A stretch of DNA of 64,000 bases from Parapedobacter deserti (GTDB lineage Bacteria > Bacteroidota > Bacteroidia > Sphingobacteriales > Sphingobacteriaceae). The position numbers and the translations under genes were made by a program. This document shows, piece by piece, positions 1 through 9,927 of this stretch (position 1 is its first letter; the number at the start of each line of letters is the position of its first letter). Where the stretch lies: assembly GCF_042646065.1 (NCBI RefSeq), contig NZ_JBHRTA010000037.1:124001-188000 (forward strand), given 5' to 3'. The notes under the pieces are model-generated. The model saw only the letters and a list, made by a program, of their open reading frames with translations. It did not search any database and was not told the origin of the DNA.

Positions 1-1709
1 TTACCACGTTTTAGTTCGCTTACCGCATGGTCAACCGCCCGTGCTGTAAGTGCCATATACGTGAGCGTGGGATTTTGCGTGGCCGTAGAGGTCATGCAGG
101 CACCATCGGTTACATACACATTTTTGCATTTATGTAACTGGTTCCACTTGTTCAGCAGCGAGGTCTTAGGGTCATGTCCCATACGAGCACCACCCATTTC
201 ATGGATGTCATTACCCGGGCGGCGGTTGTCGTCGGTTGTTTTGATGTTGGTAAAGCCAGCTGTTTCGAACATTTCCGTCATCCGGTCATAATAGTCCTGC
301 CGGCGCTTCCAGTCGTCATCTGCATAGGACACCGAAATATGCAGCAATGGTACGCCCCAAGCGTCTTTTTTGTCGCTGTCCAGCCAAACGCTGTTGTGCT
401 CCTTTGGAATAGTCTCCGCCATCATGTGCGAATGAATCTTCCAGTTGCTCAGCTTAGCATTCAGCAGGTTGCTTTTTAATTGCTCCCCTATCCCCTCCGT
501 GTCACGCAGTTGCTGGCGGCTTGCGCCGAACGCAGCGGCCCAGCCACGCAGAAAATCCGTTTCCTGCCGCTGCACATTCCGGAAGTTAGGTATATATCCA
601 CCACCTGCCGGGTTACGCCCATCCGTCTTGAATTCAAGCAATCCATCGTACTCGGCACTGATTCGGGCGGTGTAGTTATGGAACGCGATGTATTTACCCA
701 GCAAACCGTTGTCATTGCCAAGGCCGTTCGGGAAACGCTCCGACGTGGAGTTGAGTAAAATCAAATTGGTATTCAATGCGGATGCATTGACAAAGATAAC
801 CTTGGCAAAGAAGTCCAATTCCTCCTTGGTGTTCGTATCGATCACTTTCACGCCGGTAGCTTTGCCGCTTTCTTTATCATACAAAATGGAATGTACGACC
901 GAGAAAGGCCTCATCGTAAGATTACCAGTCTTCTGCGCCCACGGAATAGTGGAAGAATTGCTGCTGAAATAACCGCCGAAAGGGCACCCCCGCTGGCATA
1001 AGACGCGGTTCTGACATTGTACCCGGCCCTGCTGTATATGTATGGGCTGCGGCTGGGATAGATGTGCACATCGTGCACTGATAACATGGCGTCCGTTGAA
1101 ATGCGCGGCCACCGATTTTTTAAAGTGGTTTTCGGCAGCATTGAGCGGATAGCCGGGAAGGAACTCGCCGTCGGGAAGTGAGGACAAGCCGTCCCTGTCT
1201 CCAGCGATCCCGACAAACTGCTCCACATAGCTGTACCAGGGTGCGATATCCTTGTACCGAATTGGCCAATCCACGGCAAACCCGTCACGTGCCGGGCCTT
1301 CGAAGTCATATTCAGCCCACCGCTGCGTCTGACGTGCCCACAAGAGGGATTTTCCGCCCACCTGATAACCTCTGATCCAGTCAAACTCCTGATCCTGGAC
1401 ATAGGGGTGTTCATCGTCCTTCACGAAGAAATGACGGCTGTCTTCCTTGTATGCATAACAACGGTTAGCAATAGGATTTGCCTGCCTATCCTGATAAGTT
1501 GTTTCACCCCGGTGTTCCAATTCGTATGGGTATAGGTTGGTGGTCGGGTAATCTTTCACATGCACCACGTCACGCCCCCGTTCAAGCACTAGTGTTTTCA
1601 GGCCCTTTTCGGTAAACTCCTTCGCTGCCCAGCCCCCACTGGCGCCTGAGCCAATAACGATGGCGTCAAACGTACGTTCTTTTACGCTGTCTATTGCAAG
1701 ATTTGCCAT
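1..1709 (-). CDS. GMC family oxidoreductase, FAD-dependent (3' end cut by window)
   Basis: The frame stays open from ATG at 1709 to base 1 (569 codons), so only the last few residues are missing. The N-terminus carries a Rossmann FAD motif (GSGASGG, about residue 16) followed by LVLERG. The C-terminal half has HEMGGARMG and NPTLTYMALTARAVDHA, which hold the His and Asn of the GMC_oxred_C active site. Its partner, a gluconate_2-dh3 subunit, starts upstream and ends one base before this start. In such pairs (gluconate 2-dehydrogenase, glucoside 3-dehydrogenase LacA/LacC) the small subunit carries a Tat signal and the flavoprotein is exported with it; this protein shows no signal peptide, which fits. 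It probably oxidises a sugar or glycoside in the periplasm. The substrate cannot be read from sequence. Confidence 0.9.
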   Translation of the reverse strand, partial: MANLAIDSVKERTFDAIVIGSGASGGWAAKEFTEKGLKTLVLERGRDVVHVKDYPTTNLYPYELEHRGETTYQDRQANPIANRCYAYKEDSRHFFVKDDEHPYVQDQEFDWIRGYQVGGKSLLWARQTQRWAEYDFEGPARDGFAVDWPIRYKDIAPWYSYVEQFVGIAGDRDGLSSLPDGEFLPGYPLNAAENHFKKSVAAHFNGRHVISARCAHLSQPQPIHIQQGRVQCQNRVLCQRGCPFGGYFSSNSSTIPWAQKTGNLTMRPFSVVHSILYDKESGKATGVKVIDTNTKEELDFFAKVIFVNASALNTNLILLNSTSERFPNGLGNDNGLLGKYIAFHNYTARISAEYDGLLEFKTDGRNPAGGGYIPNFRNVQRQETDFLRGWAAAFGASRQQLRDTEGIGEQLKSNLLNAKLSNWKIHSHMMAETIPKEHNSVWLDSDKKDAWGVPLLHISVSYADDDWKRRQDYYDRMTEMFETAGFTNIKTTDDNRRPGNDIHEMGGARMGHDPKTSLLNKWNQLHKCKNVYVTDGACMTSTATQNPTLTYMALTARAVDHAVSELKRG

Positions 1710-1710
1710 A

Positions 1711-2241
1711 TCATACCTCCGCATAACCATTATAACGGCCCGGCACCAGCTCGTATTTCACCAGGTTGGTCATCACATACCGAGAATTCAGGTACCCTTG
1801 GGTAGTTCGGTGCTTCGTAATTGAGAAAAATTGCGCGATGTCCTCGTCGCTACTTTCGGCTATTCCCCCGAGTAACCGCTTACGTGCGGCCATGTCCGCA
1901 CTGGCAAATCCTGTTCCAAGCTTTCTTCGGGACCATCCGGAGAACGCCGACAAACCCTTGGTAAACGCCTGTTGATCCTCGGGGCCGTGGCAATCGTCGA
2001 CCATCTTCAACACAAAAAGATGCAGGAACAGTCCCTTTCCTCCCGGCGTATCCGTAGCCGGGATAAGCGTTTCGGTTACCTCGGCGAGCAGATTTTCTTC
2101 GTCCGCGCTAACTGTCAGATTTTTTAGATCAATGCTGGCTTTCCCAGACCCCCGGAAGCAGGCCGGAAGCACAAGAGTGCCTCCAGCGATAAAAAGAAGG
2201 TTGCGAAGTGCAATTCTTCTGTTTATTGTTTTTTCGATCAT
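1711..2241 (-). CDS. Gluconate 2-dehydrogenase subunit 3-like protein (small subunit with Tat-like signal)
   Basis: 176 residues. The N-terminus has NRRIALRNLLFIAGG followed by a hydrophobic stretch and LVLPAC, which looks like a twin-arginine signal and may also be a lipobox with Cys at about 28. The rest is helical and matches the gluconate_2-dh3 family (LLAEVTETLIPATDTPGGK, then a C-terminal YLNSRYV and PGRYNGYAEV). Family members act as an export escort and assembly subunit for the GMC flavoprotein encoded next. The stop codon is one base away from that gene's start, so the two are surely cotranscribed. No cytochrome c partner is visible in this window. Confidence 0.85.
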   Translation of the reverse strand: MIEKTINRRIALRNLLFIAGGTLVLPACFRGSGKASIDLKNLTVSADEENLLAEVTETLIPATDTPGGKGLFLHLFVLKMVDDCHGPEDQQAFTKGLSAFSGWSRRKLGTGFASADMAARKRLLGGIAESSDEDIAQFFSITKHRTTQGYLNSRYVMTNLVKYELVPGRYNGYAEV

Positions 2242-2280
2242 TTCAACTCATCAAAAGATGAGCTAAAATAACAAAAAAAC

Positions 2281-3459
2281 TTAATAATCAATTAACCGCG
2301 CATACATTTCAACCATCGCCGCCTGGTCAAGCAACCATTTTCGGGTATTCTCGCGTGGCCTGGTTTTCCAGTCTTTTCCGAACAAGCCATGCGCATCACG
2401 GCCCTGCATCCAAGCGTAGTCCAAGCTTCGCTGAAATGCATCAAGATACCGTCGGTCACCATCGATATCGTACAAGGCAGCATAGCCTCGCATCATCACC
2501 GCGATGAACCAGTTGTCGCTTCTTTTAAGCAGCCTCATTGATTGCCCATCCTCGGTGGTCAGGTCGGCGAAGAAGTAACCGAGCCCCGCTTCAGCGATCC
2601 GCCTCGCTTCTGACAGGTATAAGCTATCTCCCGTCAGTCTGAACAGCATGGTGGCGCTTTGAAGCATCTGACCGCTATTGTAAGGATACTTCCGCTTGTC
2701 AATCTTCCTCTGAAGGTTGATATTATCCCAATAGAGTCCGTCTTCAGGGTCTTGCAAATGGCGCTTTGTCCACTCGTAGAGCTCCTTCCCCCGATAAAAA
2801 TAGGCGCTATCGTTCGTCGCCTCAAACATCCGAAACGCCAACACCGCTGCAGGAGCATTGGAACAGGTGTTCTTGGACGTCTTCTTCTGTTCACACCAAT
2901 AGATTCCACCCTCCAGCAAGCTGTCTTGCCCGCTTATCACAAATGACCATATTTCCTTGGCTTTCTCCAGGTACTGCTTCCGTCCTGTATGCAAGAACAA
3001 CTCCGCAAAATCGATTCCCAACCAAATATTGTCGTCATAAAACCGATCGGAAAGACCTGCAGATCGGATATAAGATGCGTAGGCGGCAGGTTTCCTACTG
3101 TCGTCATAATATTCTTGGAGGGCCGGCAAAATACGTTCGTCAATCAAGGTAATATATTGCTTGTCGTTCGTATGCGCAAGCAATGCAACCGCTGCCGACA
3201 GCGTGCCCGAAAATGGCCACAAGTAAGCATAGCGGTTGGACAATGCCGTTTGCCCATCGGCCAGGTAATCTGCCCGATATTGACTATCGTGGGGATAGTT
3301 TTCTCGGAGTAGTGAAGCATCCCCTGTCGAATACAGCGAATAAATGGAATCCAACACCATTTCCGCCCGTTGAAGTGAAAGACTTTTTACCGGATCAGGC
3401 TGCCCATATGCCACGGCCAACGATACGCTGATGGCCGCCCAACTAACTAAATATTTCAT
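2281..3459 (-). CDS. Glycoside hydrolase family 76 (alpha-1,6-mannanase-like) protein
   Basis: 392 residues with a signal peptide (MKYLVSWAAISVSLAVAYG). The sequence is an (alpha/alpha)6-barrel type with tryptophan- and tyrosine-rich repeats. FYDDNIWLGIDFAELFLHTG near residue 137 resembles the GH76 region that carries the paired catalytic aspartates; further on are WCEQKK, NAPAAVLAFRMFEAT and YNSGQMLQSATMLFRLTG. GH76 enzymes cleave alpha-1,6-mannan backbones. It lies 39 bases upstream of the oxidoreductase pair on the same strand, so the three may form a small sugar-use operon. The family call is good; the substrate is inference. Confidence 0.8.
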   Translation of the reverse strand: MKYLVSWAAISVSLAVAYGQPDPVKSLSLQRAEMVLDSIYSLYSTGDASLLRENYPHDSQYRADYLADGQTALSNRYAYLWPFSGTLSAAVALLAHTNDKQYITLIDERILPALQEYYDDSRKPAAYASYIRSAGLSDRFYDDNIWLGIDFAELFLHTGRKQYLEKAKEIWSFVISGQDSLLEGGIYWCEQKKTSKNTCSNAPAAVLAFRMFEATNDSAYFYRGKELYEWTKRHLQDPEDGLYWDNINLQRKIDKRKYPYNSGQMLQSATMLFRLTGDSLYLSEARRIAEAGLGYFFADLTTEDGQSMRLLKRSDNWFIAVMMRGYAALYDIDGDRRYLDAFQRSLDYAWMQGRDAHGLFGKDWKTRPRENTRKWLLDQAAMVEMYARLIDY

Positions 3460-3819
3460 TTTTTTACTGTTATTATCTCCCTAATTCAGAAACCCTCCGC
3501 GCTCCAGCAAAGCCATGGCTTTAAACAGATCGCTTCGTGGCCCTGACTATTTAATACCTCTCGCCCAAATCGGTCTTTTTGCTTGCTCTCAAAGCAAGCA
3601 GCTTGTATTGGGTTAATTCAGGCATAAGAATTCAGCTACGCGAGGCTAAGGTAAATACAATATTGGGTAAACCCAAATCACCTTACGTTGACCTGACAAC
3701 GTGCGTTCGTCTATTAATATTGTAGCATCGGTGTACTGTAACGCGTCATTACGGTATATAATATGGTGCAATTTTAGCTAAGTTTGCACCAACACATTGA
3801 GAAACATTAATTCTAACAC
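3460..3819. other. Divergent intergenic region with several short inverted repeats
   Basis: 360 bases without a credible gene, between the divergent GH76 and A2M genes. Short perfect hairpins can be seen: CTTGCT-ctcaa-AGCAAG near 3582-3598, TTGGG-taaa-CCCAA near 3665-3677, and ACGTTG-acctga-CAACGT near 3685-3702. The plus-strand promoter of the A2M gene lies at its right end. I see no consensus -7 box for the GH76 gene. The repeats could be operators or a leader, but no known element is recognised. Confidence 0.5.
3779..3786 (+). promoter_or_regulatory. Promoter -7 box (TAAGTTTG) of the A2M gene
   Basis: TAAGTTTG fits the Bacteroidota -7 consensus TAnnTTTG. It is part of TTTAGCTAAGTTTG, nearly the same as boxes before hemC, the S8 peptidase and the addB-like gene in this window. 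The start codon is 33 bases downstream. No clear -33 TTTG is seen at the right distance. Confidence 0.55.
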
Positions 3820-6800
3820 ATGGTCCGCAGTATCCTCTTCTTATTATCAGTCGTATCCGTCACGATGACGTTGGCACAAAAATCTGAAAAAGATGATCCG
3901 TTTCGGCAGGAATGGCACCAGATCGATTCCCTCATCAGTAAGGGGCTACCGCAATCAGCTGCGAAGATCGGCAGGAAAATTTTAGAAGAGGCTACCAGGC
4001 GGAAAGATGCACCCAATACAATCAGGGCGCGGCTTCTGTTGATGAGCGTCGAAGAAGCCAACGACGGAAATACCGCCACACATTCCATCCAGCAGGCAGA
4101 TTCGATGATACAAGTTTCTACCGGTGCTGAAAAAGCGCTGTGGCAGAGCATTACTGCCGAGCTGTACTGGCAATATTTCCAGCAAAACCGATGGACGATC
4201 TTCGACCGTACGCCGCTGGCGGCTGAACCGCCAGCCGATATCGCCACGTGGGATGCAGCAACCTTCATCACCAAAGCAAGTGAATTATACCAAGCGTCCA
4301 TTCTAAACAGTGAGCTGCTGAAAGCTATACCCGTTGAGCGCTATACCCCGTTGGTTATCGAAGGCAAAAACACCCGGCACCTCCGGCCTACACTCTACGA
4401 CTTCTTAGCGTTCCGCGCCATCGAATTTTTCCAGCACGATGAGAAAGACGTAATCAGGCCGGCTTACCAATTTCAAATGGACGGCACGCGCTGGTTCGAA
4501 ACAGCGGAACGCTTCAGCGACGTAAAAGTGAACCCAGCGGACCCCGGAGCGCTGCACTTCCGAGCGCTGCATACCTACCAGCAACTACTTGCCTTTCATA
4601 TGGAGGATGCCCGGCCAGATGCACTCATCGACGCTGATTTGCACCGGCTGGCCTTTGTGCATCAGTACTCGGTACACGCTGCTAAGGACAGCTTATATCG
4701 AAATGCGCTGCAAGCATTAGCACGCCGCTATCCGGATGCAGAGGCTACAGCGCAAGTGGTTTACCGGCTGCTCCAATTCGAGTTCAACAGCACCCATAGC
4801 GCGCAGCAGGATTCATTGGGTCTCCGCAGGCTACTGGAACAGCTCAACGCACTGATTGCTCGCTTCCCCGGATCGGAGGGCGCGTCTAATGCCGAGCAGT
4901 TGCGTCATGCTATCATGGGCAAATCACTTGGCTTACAGACCGAGCAAGTACTGCTGCCAAATGAAAACAACAGGCTGCTTGTCACGTATCGAAACCTGGG
5001 CAAAATCTTTCTGCGCTTGTACCGCTGGCCTGAAGAGCTGCCGGACCGCAACCGCCGCCTTGACGAGAAAAAACGCAACCAACTGTTGCGCAGCAAACCG
5101 CTAAAGGCCTGGGAAGTAAATCTGCCGGGTACCGAGGACCTACACGAGCACCGTACAGAAATCAAACTTGACCCCCTGCCTGCGGGCAACTACCTCATCG
5201 TGGCCTCGGCACGTCCGGATTTCGGCTTTGAACAGAATACGCTGCAAGCGGCAAGCATACAAGTTTCTGCCTTGAGCATGGTGGTAAACAACCAACAGGG
5301 AAACCACTCGCTGGTTGCACTGCACCGGAAATCGGGAATGCCTATCCGCGGAGCACAGGTGGTCTTCCAGGAAAACCACTGGGATACGCACAATCGAAAG
5401 TATAGCTATCGGACAATCGGCCAAACACGGACAGACGAAGACGGCAGGGCCGCTATCGCCATTTCAAATCATAAGAGCAGCATCAATCGCATACAGATTG
5501 CAGCGCATGGCGACACCCTGCAGACCGATGGTTACTTCGGCCCTTATGGCCAATGGCAGGACGACCAACAGGAAACTACGACACGTACCTTCTTGTTTAC
5601 AGACCGTGCGCTCTACCGGCCTGGCCAGACCATCCACTTCAAAGGAATTGTAATAGAAAACAACAAAAAAGAGAATAATAACAGCGTGCTTCCAAACCAC
5701 GAGGCTGAGATAACGCTATATGACACAAACAATCAACGGGTGACATCGCTGAAGCTAACCACCAACGGTTTTGGTTCCTTTGCCGGCAAATTCACCGCAC
5801 CCGAAGGCGGACTCACCGGCACCATGCGCATTGAAACCAGCAATGGCCAAGCGTATTTCGCCGTCGAGGAATACAAACGCCCCAGATTTCAGGTCACCTT
5901 CGACACACTGAAAGCGAACGCCGGATTGAACGAACAGATAACCGTGAGGGGAAAGGCGGCGGCGTATGCCGGCAATCCAGTCGACGGCGCTGAAGTGAAA
6001 TACCGCGTTGTGCGCCGTGCACGCTTTCCGTATTACTGGAGGTTCTATCGCTGGGGCCAACCGCAATCGCCAGAAATGGAGATCGCCAACGGCACCATAC
6101 AAACACAGCCTGACGGCTCGTTCGAAGTCACCTTTACCACCATCCCCGACAAACAGCTCGCTCCGGAAACACTGCCTGTATTCTCCTATACGGTTTACGC
6201 TGACGTGACGGATATCAACGGGGAGACACAAAGCAACAACCACGTGATTCGCGCTGGCTATCGCTCACTGCAGCTGGCTGCTCAACTTGCTGAACAGCTG
6301 GATGCGCGGCAACCCCAAACACTCGCCATTACGACGCAAAACCTCAACGGTGTCGCAACTCCGGCAGACGTGGAAGTGTCCGTCGCGCCGCTCCGATTTC
6401 CGGGCAAAATATACCGCAAGCGCCTTTGGGAAAACCCGGACCGCCATGTGATGACCGAAGCCGAGTTTCGCCGCTATTTTCCTGATGACGAATACACAGA
6501 CGAAGCCGATCACCTCAACTGGCCAGTGGGATCCACTACATGGACCACCAAGCTAAACACCGGGATGAGGCAAACAGCAACGCTGCCCACTTCGGTATGG
6601 AAACAGGAAGGCTGGCACGTAATCACACTAAAAACCACTGATCCACAGGGCAATAAGGTTACCGAAAAGAAATACACCTATGTAGCCGGCCTTTCAGATG
6701 GGGCACTGACACAAGTGCCGTTGTTGATCTTGACACCGAAATCCGTGCTCAGCCCCGGTGACACACTGGCGATGACGGTAAAAACGGGATTCGATAGTAC

Positions 6801-9800
6801 CTATGTGCTGGAAACGAACAGCGACATCAATCCGGAATTTTCAGCATTCTCCGATGTTCGCACGGTCGAACGCACGATCGATGAGAACGACCGGGGCGGA
6901 CTTGGGTTTTCCTGGCTTTATGTATACAACAGCCGGGTGTACACAGCTACGCGACAAATCGCTGTCCCCTGGTCCAACCGCGACCTTCAGCTCGAATGGG
7001 CCACACACCGTGATAAACTGCTACCAGGTGAGACCGAGGAATGGCGACTCACCATTAAAGGTCATCAAAAGGAAGCCGTTGCGGCGGAATTGCTGGCCGG
7101 CCTCTACGATGCATCGCTCGATGCATTGAAATCCCATGCTTGGTACTGGGACAAACTCTCGCCCATCCGGGATGTAGGCACATATTGGCAAACCAACCAA
7201 GGATTCGGCGCACTTTCGGGGTATACCTGGCACAATACGATTAATGGTGCACGGCCGGCAGAATACATAAAGCGATACGATGAGCTGCTGAATTATCCTG
7301 TCCAAAGCAGGCTGCACGGCAACCGGTTCCTCGTGCGTGGCATAGCGACAGCCCAGGCCCCTGCCCGCCGCACGGATGCTAACGCTGCCGTGGTGGAGGA
7401 ATTGGCAGTGGCAGGATATGACCAACAGCAAAAAGCCGCAACCGCTGAAGCAGAAGACACACTATCCACTGATATTCCTAGTGCACGTGAGACAACCCCG
7501 ATACCCGCGCGAACCAACCTCCAGGAAACAGCCTTCTTCTTCCCGCAATTAAGTACAGACACAGCAGGCAACGTGTCACTAAGGTTCACCATGCCCGAAG
7601 CGCTTACCGAGTGGAAGCTGATGGCATTTGCCCACACAACCGATTGGAAAACAGGATACCTCCAGGGCAGCGTCAAAACGCAGAAAGACCTAATGGTTAT
7701 GCCAAACTTGCCTCGCTTTCTGCGCCAGGGAGACGACATCCAGATCAGCAGCAAGATCAGCAACATCAGTGGCCAAGCGCTGCGAGGTGTGGCGCAACTG
7801 GAAATCCTGGATGCGGTTTCGCTTGAACATATCGATGGGTTCGGTGGAACAATTACCGGGCAGGATTTCAACGTAGCGGAAAATCAGAGCACAACGGTGA
7901 ACTGGACGCTTCGTGTCCCCGACGATCGGTTTGAACCGATTGTCGTGCGCATCACCGCCAAGGCCGGCAACTTCACCGACGGCGAAGAAAACACACTGCC
8001 GGTGATGACCAATCGTATGATGGTCACCGAAACGCTGCCGCTGCCTGTCCGCGGTAACGAAAGCAAGGCATTCTCTCTTCATACATTACTCAATCCGGAA
8101 AGCAACACGCTGACCAACCATGCCCTTACCGTGGAATTTACAGGCAATCCGGCCTGGTATGCCGTGCAAGCGCTGCCGTACCTGATGGAGTATCCGTACG
8201 AATGCGCCGAACAGGTATTCAACCGCTTTTATTCGACGGCGTTGGCGGCCCACATCGTCGGGCAATCGCCAAAGGTAAAGGCGATTTTTGATAAATGGGC
8301 GACCAAAGATACTGCCGCCCTATTGTCCAACCTGGAAAAAAACCAAGAATTGAAATCGGCGCTACTGGAAGAAACGCCCTGGGTCATGGAGGCAGCAGAC
8401 GAGAGCCAACAGAAGCGTCGCATCGCGCTGCTCTTCGACAGCCACAAACTTGCGCAAGGGCTTCAACACAACCTGTCCAAACTAGCCGAGATACAACGTT
8501 CTGACGGAAGTTTCCCTTGGTTCAGGGGCATGATGGCCGACCGATACATCACGCAATACATCGCTACAGGCATCGCCCGCCTGCAACGGCTGGGCGTGGA
8601 AACTGCTGCATCGGAAACGGCGGCGGCAATTCTGGCGAAAGCGGTAGACTATGTCGATCGGCAAATCAAAGCTGACCACGACCGCTTGGTCGCCGATCAG
8701 GCTGATTTCAGCAAACAGCATATCGAATATCCGCATGTGCAATACCTCTATATGCGTAGCCTACTTCAAAACCAGCCCCACAGTGAAAGCCGTGCCGCGT
8801 ATGAATTTTACATGGCGCAAGCCGCCAAGTTCTGGGCGGTATTTAATCCATACCTGAAAGGGCAATTGGCATTGGCTTTCCATCGCGGCGGCAATACAAA
8901 GACTACCGCAGAAATCATGGCCTCTTTGCGCGAAACCGCCAGCCATAGCCCTGAACTGGGTATGTACTGGAAATCCATGCCCCGTGGATATTGGTGGTAT
9001 GAAGCGCCGATTGAAGCTCAGGCACTGCTCATCGAGGCCTTTGCCGAAGTCGCCGAAGACACCGGGGAGGTTGATGACCTCAAGGTTTGGCTGCTCAAGC
9101 AAAAACAGACCCAGCATTGGGGCACGACCAAGTCAACTGCCGACGCGGTCTATGCACTTTTGCTACAAGGCAGTGACTGGCTGGTGAATGAACCCTCAGT
9201 GACTGTCTCCTTGGGAACGGAAACGATTCGCTCGGCTAATGAAACTACCGAAGCAGGTACGGGATATTTCAAAAAACGCTTCGACGCCGACGCCGTCACA
9301 TCGGATATGGGCAACATCGCCGTGAAGGTTGACAAAACGGCTAACGACGGCGTCGCATGGGGTGCGGTCTATTGGCAGTATTTCGAAGATCTCGATAAAA
9401 TTACTGCTGCCGAAACTCCGCTCAGCCTACGGAAACAACTTTATGTCGAACGGAATACCGACCGCGGCCCCGTGCTCGAGGAGATCACGGAGCGCAAGCC
9501 GTTGAAAGTAGGCGACAAGGTGACAGTACGTATCGAGCTCCGCGTGGACCGTGATATGGAGCATGTGCACCTCAAAGATATGCGTGCTGCCTGCTTCGAA
9601 CCGATTAACGTGTTGAGCGGATTCCGTTATCAAGGCGGACTGGGCTATTATGAGAGTACCCGTGACGTGGCCACCAACTTTTTCTTCGATCGTTTACGAA
9701 AGGGTACTTACGTCTTTGAATACCCTGTGTTTGTATCTCAAGCAGGAGACTTTTCTAATGGCATCAGCACAATCCAGTGCATGTATGCGCCGGAGTTCAG

Positions 9801-9843
9801 CAGCCATAGTGACGGAATAAGAGTGAAGGTGAGTGCGATGTAG
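3820..9843 (+). CDS. Alpha-2-macroglobulin family protein with thioester motif
   Basis: 2007 residues with a type I signal peptide (MVRSILFLLSVVSVTMTLAQ) and no lipobox, unlike E. coli YfhM. After a helical N-terminal part of about 450 residues come beta-rich MG domains; FLFTDRALYRPGQTIHFKG is the typical MG2 entry, and PEALTEWKLMAFAHT marks the A2M domain. The thioester site is YECAEQ with Cys at residue 1462, followed by the helical thioester domain and a C-terminal receptor-like domain. Bacterial A2Ms are thought to trap proteases by covalent linkage; in Bacteroidota the role is mostly untested. Around residue 1195 is EELAVAGYDQQQK, which looks like a worn copy of the VVVGYGTQKK segment of TonB plug domains. 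The gene stands alone with its own promoter. Confidence 0.92.
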   Translation: MVRSILFLLSVVSVTMTLAQKSEKDDPFRQEWHQIDSLISKGLPQSAAKIGRKILEEATRRKDAPNTIRARLLLMSVEEANDGNTATHSIQQADSMIQVSTGAEKALWQSITAELYWQYFQQNRWTIFDRTPLAAEPPADIATWDAATFITKASELYQASILNSELLKAIPVERYTPLVIEGKNTRHLRPTLYDFLAFRAIEFFQHDEKDVIRPAYQFQMDGTRWFETAERFSDVKVNPADPGALHFRALHTYQQLLAFHMEDARPDALIDADLHRLAFVHQYSVHAAKDSLYRNALQALARRYPDAEATAQVVYRLLQFEFNSTHSAQQDSLGLRRLLEQLNALIARFPGSEGASNAEQLRHAIMGKSLGLQTEQVLLPNENNRLLVTYRNLGKIFLRLYRWPEELPDRNRRLDEKKRNQLLRSKPLKAWEVNLPGTEDLHEHRTEIKLDPLPAGNYLIVASARPDFGFEQNTLQAASIQVSALSMVVNNQQGNHSLVALHRKSGMPIRGAQVVFQENHWDTHNRKYSYRTIGQTRTDEDGRAAIAISNHKSSINRIQIAAHGDTLQTDGYFGPYGQWQDDQQETTTRTFLFTDRALYRPGQTIHFKGIVIENNKKENNNSVLPNHEAEITLYDTNNQRVTSLKLTTNGFGSFAGKFTAPEGGLTGTMRIETSNGQAYFAVEEYKRPRFQVTFDTLKANAGLNEQITVRGKAAAYAGNPVDGAEVKYRVVRRARFPYYWRFYRWGQPQSPEMEIANGTIQTQPDGSFEVTFTTIPDKQLAPETLPVFSYTVYADVTDINGETQSNNHVIRAGYRSLQLAAQLAEQLDARQPQTLAITTQNLNGVATPADVEVSVAPLRFPGKIYRKRLWENPDRHVMTEAEFRRYFPDDEYTDEADHLNWPVGSTTWTTKLNTGMRQTATLPTSVWKQEGWHVITLKTTDPQGNKVTEKKYTYVAGLSDGALTQVPLLILTPKSVLSPGDTLAMTVKTGFDSTYVLETNSDINPEFSAFSDVRTVERTIDENDRGGLGFSWLYVYNSRVYTATRQIAVPWSNRDLQLEWATHRDKLLPGETEEWRLTIKGHQKEAVAAELLAGLYDASLDALKSHAWYWDKLSPIRDVGTYWQTNQGFGALSGYTWHNTINGARPAEYIKRYDELLNYPVQSRLHGNRFLVRGIATAQAPARRTDANAAVVEELAVAGYDQQQKAATAEAEDTLSTDIPSARETTPIPARTNLQETAFFFPQLSTDTAGNVSLRFTMPEALTEWKLMAFAHTTDWKTGYLQGSVKTQKDLMVMPNLPRFLRQGDDIQISSKISNISGQALRGVAQLEILDAVSLEHIDGFGGTITGQDFNVAENQSTTVNWTLRVPDDRFEPIVVRITAKAGNFTDGEENTLPVMTNRMMVTETLPLPVRGNESKAFSLHTLLNPESNTLTNHALTVEFTGNPAWYAVQALPYLMEYPYECAEQVFNRFYSTALAAHIVGQSPKVKAIFDKWATKDTAALLSNLEKNQELKSALLEETPWVMEAADESQQKRRIALLFDSHKLAQGLQHNLSKLAEIQRSDGSFPWFRGMMADRYITQYIATGIARLQRLGVETAASETAAAILAKAVDYVDRQIKADHDRLVADQADFSKQHIEYPHVQYLYMRSLLQNQPHSESRAAYEFYMAQAAKFWAVFNPYLKGQLALAFHRGGNTKTTAEIMASLRETASHSPELGMYWKSMPRGYWWYEAPIEAQALLIEAFAEVAEDTGEVDDLKVWLLKQKQTQHWGTTKSTADAVYALLLQGSDWLVNEPSVTVSLGTETIRSANETTEAGTGYFKKRFDADAVTSDMGNIAVKVDKTANDGVAWGAVYWQYFEDLDKITAAETPLSLRKQLYVERNTDRGPVLEEITERKPLKVGDKVTVRIELRVDRDMEHVHLKDMRAACFEPINVLSGFRYQGGLGYYESTRDVATNFFFDRLRKGTYVFEYPVFVSQAGDFSNGISTIQCMYAPEFSSHSDGIRVKVSAM

Positions 9844-9927
9844 AATCATCAAAATTCCGTATTATTGCATGGCTTTGGTATTTGGCGGATAATAAAGTCT
9901 AATGTCTGATATCTAGCGTCTAAGAAA

